Shown here: one piece after another, positions 10,511 to 11,344 of the stretch
Layout of the letters: each line of letters starts with the position of its first letter
Position numbering within the stretch: the first letter of the stretch is position 1
From: Nitratifractor sp.
GTDB taxonomy: Bacteria; Campylobacterota; Campylobacteria; Campylobacterales; Sulfurovaceae
Assembly (NCBI GenBank): GCA_015490055.1
Contig: WFYP01000103.1
Location: forward strand, 1-11,344
Length of the DNA: 11,344 nt
Reading direction: 5' to 3'
The notes under the pieces: model-generated
What the model was told of the DNA's origin: nothing
Databases searched by the model: none
What the model saw: the letters and a program-made list of their open reading frames with translations, nothing else
Position numbers and translations under genes: made by a program

Positions 10511-11344
10511 TTGAAAATTTTTATAAAAATAGTTTTACTCTTTATAATAGCACTTATGATATATCTCTTGATACCTTTTAAAAGTGATAAATTAATATAT
10601 ATTCCATCTGCTAAAGATAAAGATTTTAATCAAGCTATTAAGCTACAAGATACTCCTCTTAATAATTTCGATTTAACTATTCTGAGATTATTTAAAATAA
10701 AAAGTGGTTGGGTTAGAGTTTCAACTCCTATAAATAGATATAAATTATATAAAAGTTTATTAAATACAAAAAGAGAACCAACAAGAAAAATTGTAATGTA
10801 TGGCGGAGATACTATTTTAAACTTCTCTAAAACAGTTGCAAAACAGACTAATTTAAATGTAGATAAGTTAATTAAAGCGTATGAAGAGCTATCACCATTT
10901 TACGAGGCAGGAATTTTAGCACAAAAATATGATATCCCATATAATGCAACAGAACATAGTTTAATATCATATATGGTTTACAAAACTAATAGCTATTATA
11001 AAGATTTAGCAAAAAAAGAGGGTGTGGACTTTTACTCTAAGGCATTTAAAGATAAACTAATTATTGCTTCTATTATAGAAAAAGAGACACAAAATTATAA
11101 AGAGATGCCACTTATCTCTGCTGTTATACAAAATAGATTAAAAAAAGATATGAAATTGCAAATGGATGCGACACTAAACCATGGCAAATACTCTCATACA
11201 GTTATTACCCCCACTATTATTAAGTATGACCTCTCAAAATATAATACTTATAGAAACAAAGGGCTACCACCAGAACCGATAGGTAGTGTGTCTAAAGTTG
11301 CTCTACTATCTGCATTTTTACCAGCAAAAGTTGATTATCTATAT
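10511..11344 (+). CDS. mltG: Endolytic murein transglycosylase MltG (YceG-like), 3' end cut by the window
   Basis: MltG cleaves nascent glycan strands at the inner membrane and is thought to set peptidoglycan strand ends. The reading frame is open for 278 codons from a TTG to the window edge. TTG is chosen because AAAGGA (10498-10503) lies seven bases before it, an in-frame stop occurs at 10487-10489, and the first ATG (10556) would remove most of the membrane anchor. Residues about 5-22 are that anchor (KIVLLFIIALMIYLLI). The catalytic domain shows ASIIEKET (186-193) with the catalytic Glu190, AVIQNRLKKDMKLQMDATL (204-222) and NTYRNKGLPPEPIGS (245-259), all diagnostic. Family length is usually about 320-350, so some tens of residues are missing at the C-terminus. 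It is divergent from the helix-hairpin-helix protein gene. Confidence 0.93.
   Translation, partial: MKIFIKIVLLFIIALMIYLLIPFKSDKLIYIPSAKDKDFNQAIKLQDTPLNNFDLTILRLFKIKSGWVRVSTPINRYKLYKSLLNTKREPTRKIVMYGGDTILNFSKTVAKQTNLNVDKLIKAYEELSPFYEAGILAQKYDIPYNATEHSLISYMVYKTNSYYKDLAKKEGVDFYSKAFKDKLIIASIIEKETQNYKEMPLISAVIQNRLKKDMKLQMDATLNHGKYSHTVITPTIIKYDLSKYNTYRNKGLPPEPIGSVSKVALLSAFLPAKVDYLY

Noticed and set aside
1..11344. Defence island, prophage or tRNA/rRNA genes
   Set aside because: Apart from the small HTH gene and the antitoxin-like gene, all coding regions are housekeeping or envelope genes; no tRNA cloverleaf, integrase, capsid, restriction or toxin gene could be seen.

Overview
The window looks like chromosomal DNA of a Campylobacterota (Epsilonproteobacteria) species. 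It is AT-rich. The run rnr-holA-rpsF-ssb-rpsR matches, from memory, the order in Helicobacter and Campylobacter genomes. RNase R is short (655 residues), SSB ends in a DEIPF-type tip, and the promoters have clear TATAAT -10 boxes but no obvious -35 boxes, as is usual in this phylum. The genus cannot be fixed from the sequence alone.

Layout. Bases 1-155 hold the start of a leftward gene with a CxxC motif, cut by the window edge, and a small operator-like region shared with a rightward single-domain HTH (XRE) regulator (156-386). A leftward block follows: bcp (peroxiredoxin), a periplasmic protein of a family I recognise only as conserved and uncharacterised, and cmoA (tRNA wobble-uridine modification), the last two overlapping. 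Between bcp and the periplasmic gene lies a structured repeat element. From a symmetric divergent promoter opposite bcp, a 60-codon rightward gene reads toward the 3' end of leftward ilvC; its C-terminus looks like a type II antitoxin tail. ilvC has its own promoter with a dyad over the -35 region. A second copy of the repeat element sits in front of htpX.

htpX, rnr and holA form a tightly packed rightward unit (4-base overlap, then a 1-base gap) for membrane-protein quality control, RNA decay and the replication clamp loader. The rpsF-ssb-rpsR operon follows with its own promoter and a leader that can fold like the S6:S18 autoregulatory RNA motif. A 449-base gene-free stretch after rpsR holds a terminator-like hairpin and a nest of inverted repeats that looks like a MITE containing a REPIN-like pair. 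The right end has two divergent genes: a membrane-anchored helix-hairpin-helix protein (leftward) and mltG (rightward, cut by the window edge, TTG start).

The most unusual signal is a dispersed family of intergenic arrays in which the dinucleotide GC recurs every 7 bases (unit close to GCTTTAA). Five arrays occur in four intergenic regions, in both orientations. Two loci share a further palindromic architecture, so they appear to be copies of one element. I do not recall a named description of this family in Campylobacterota. Other points worth checking are the orphan antitoxin-like gene, the rpsF leader and the nested element at 9332-9590.
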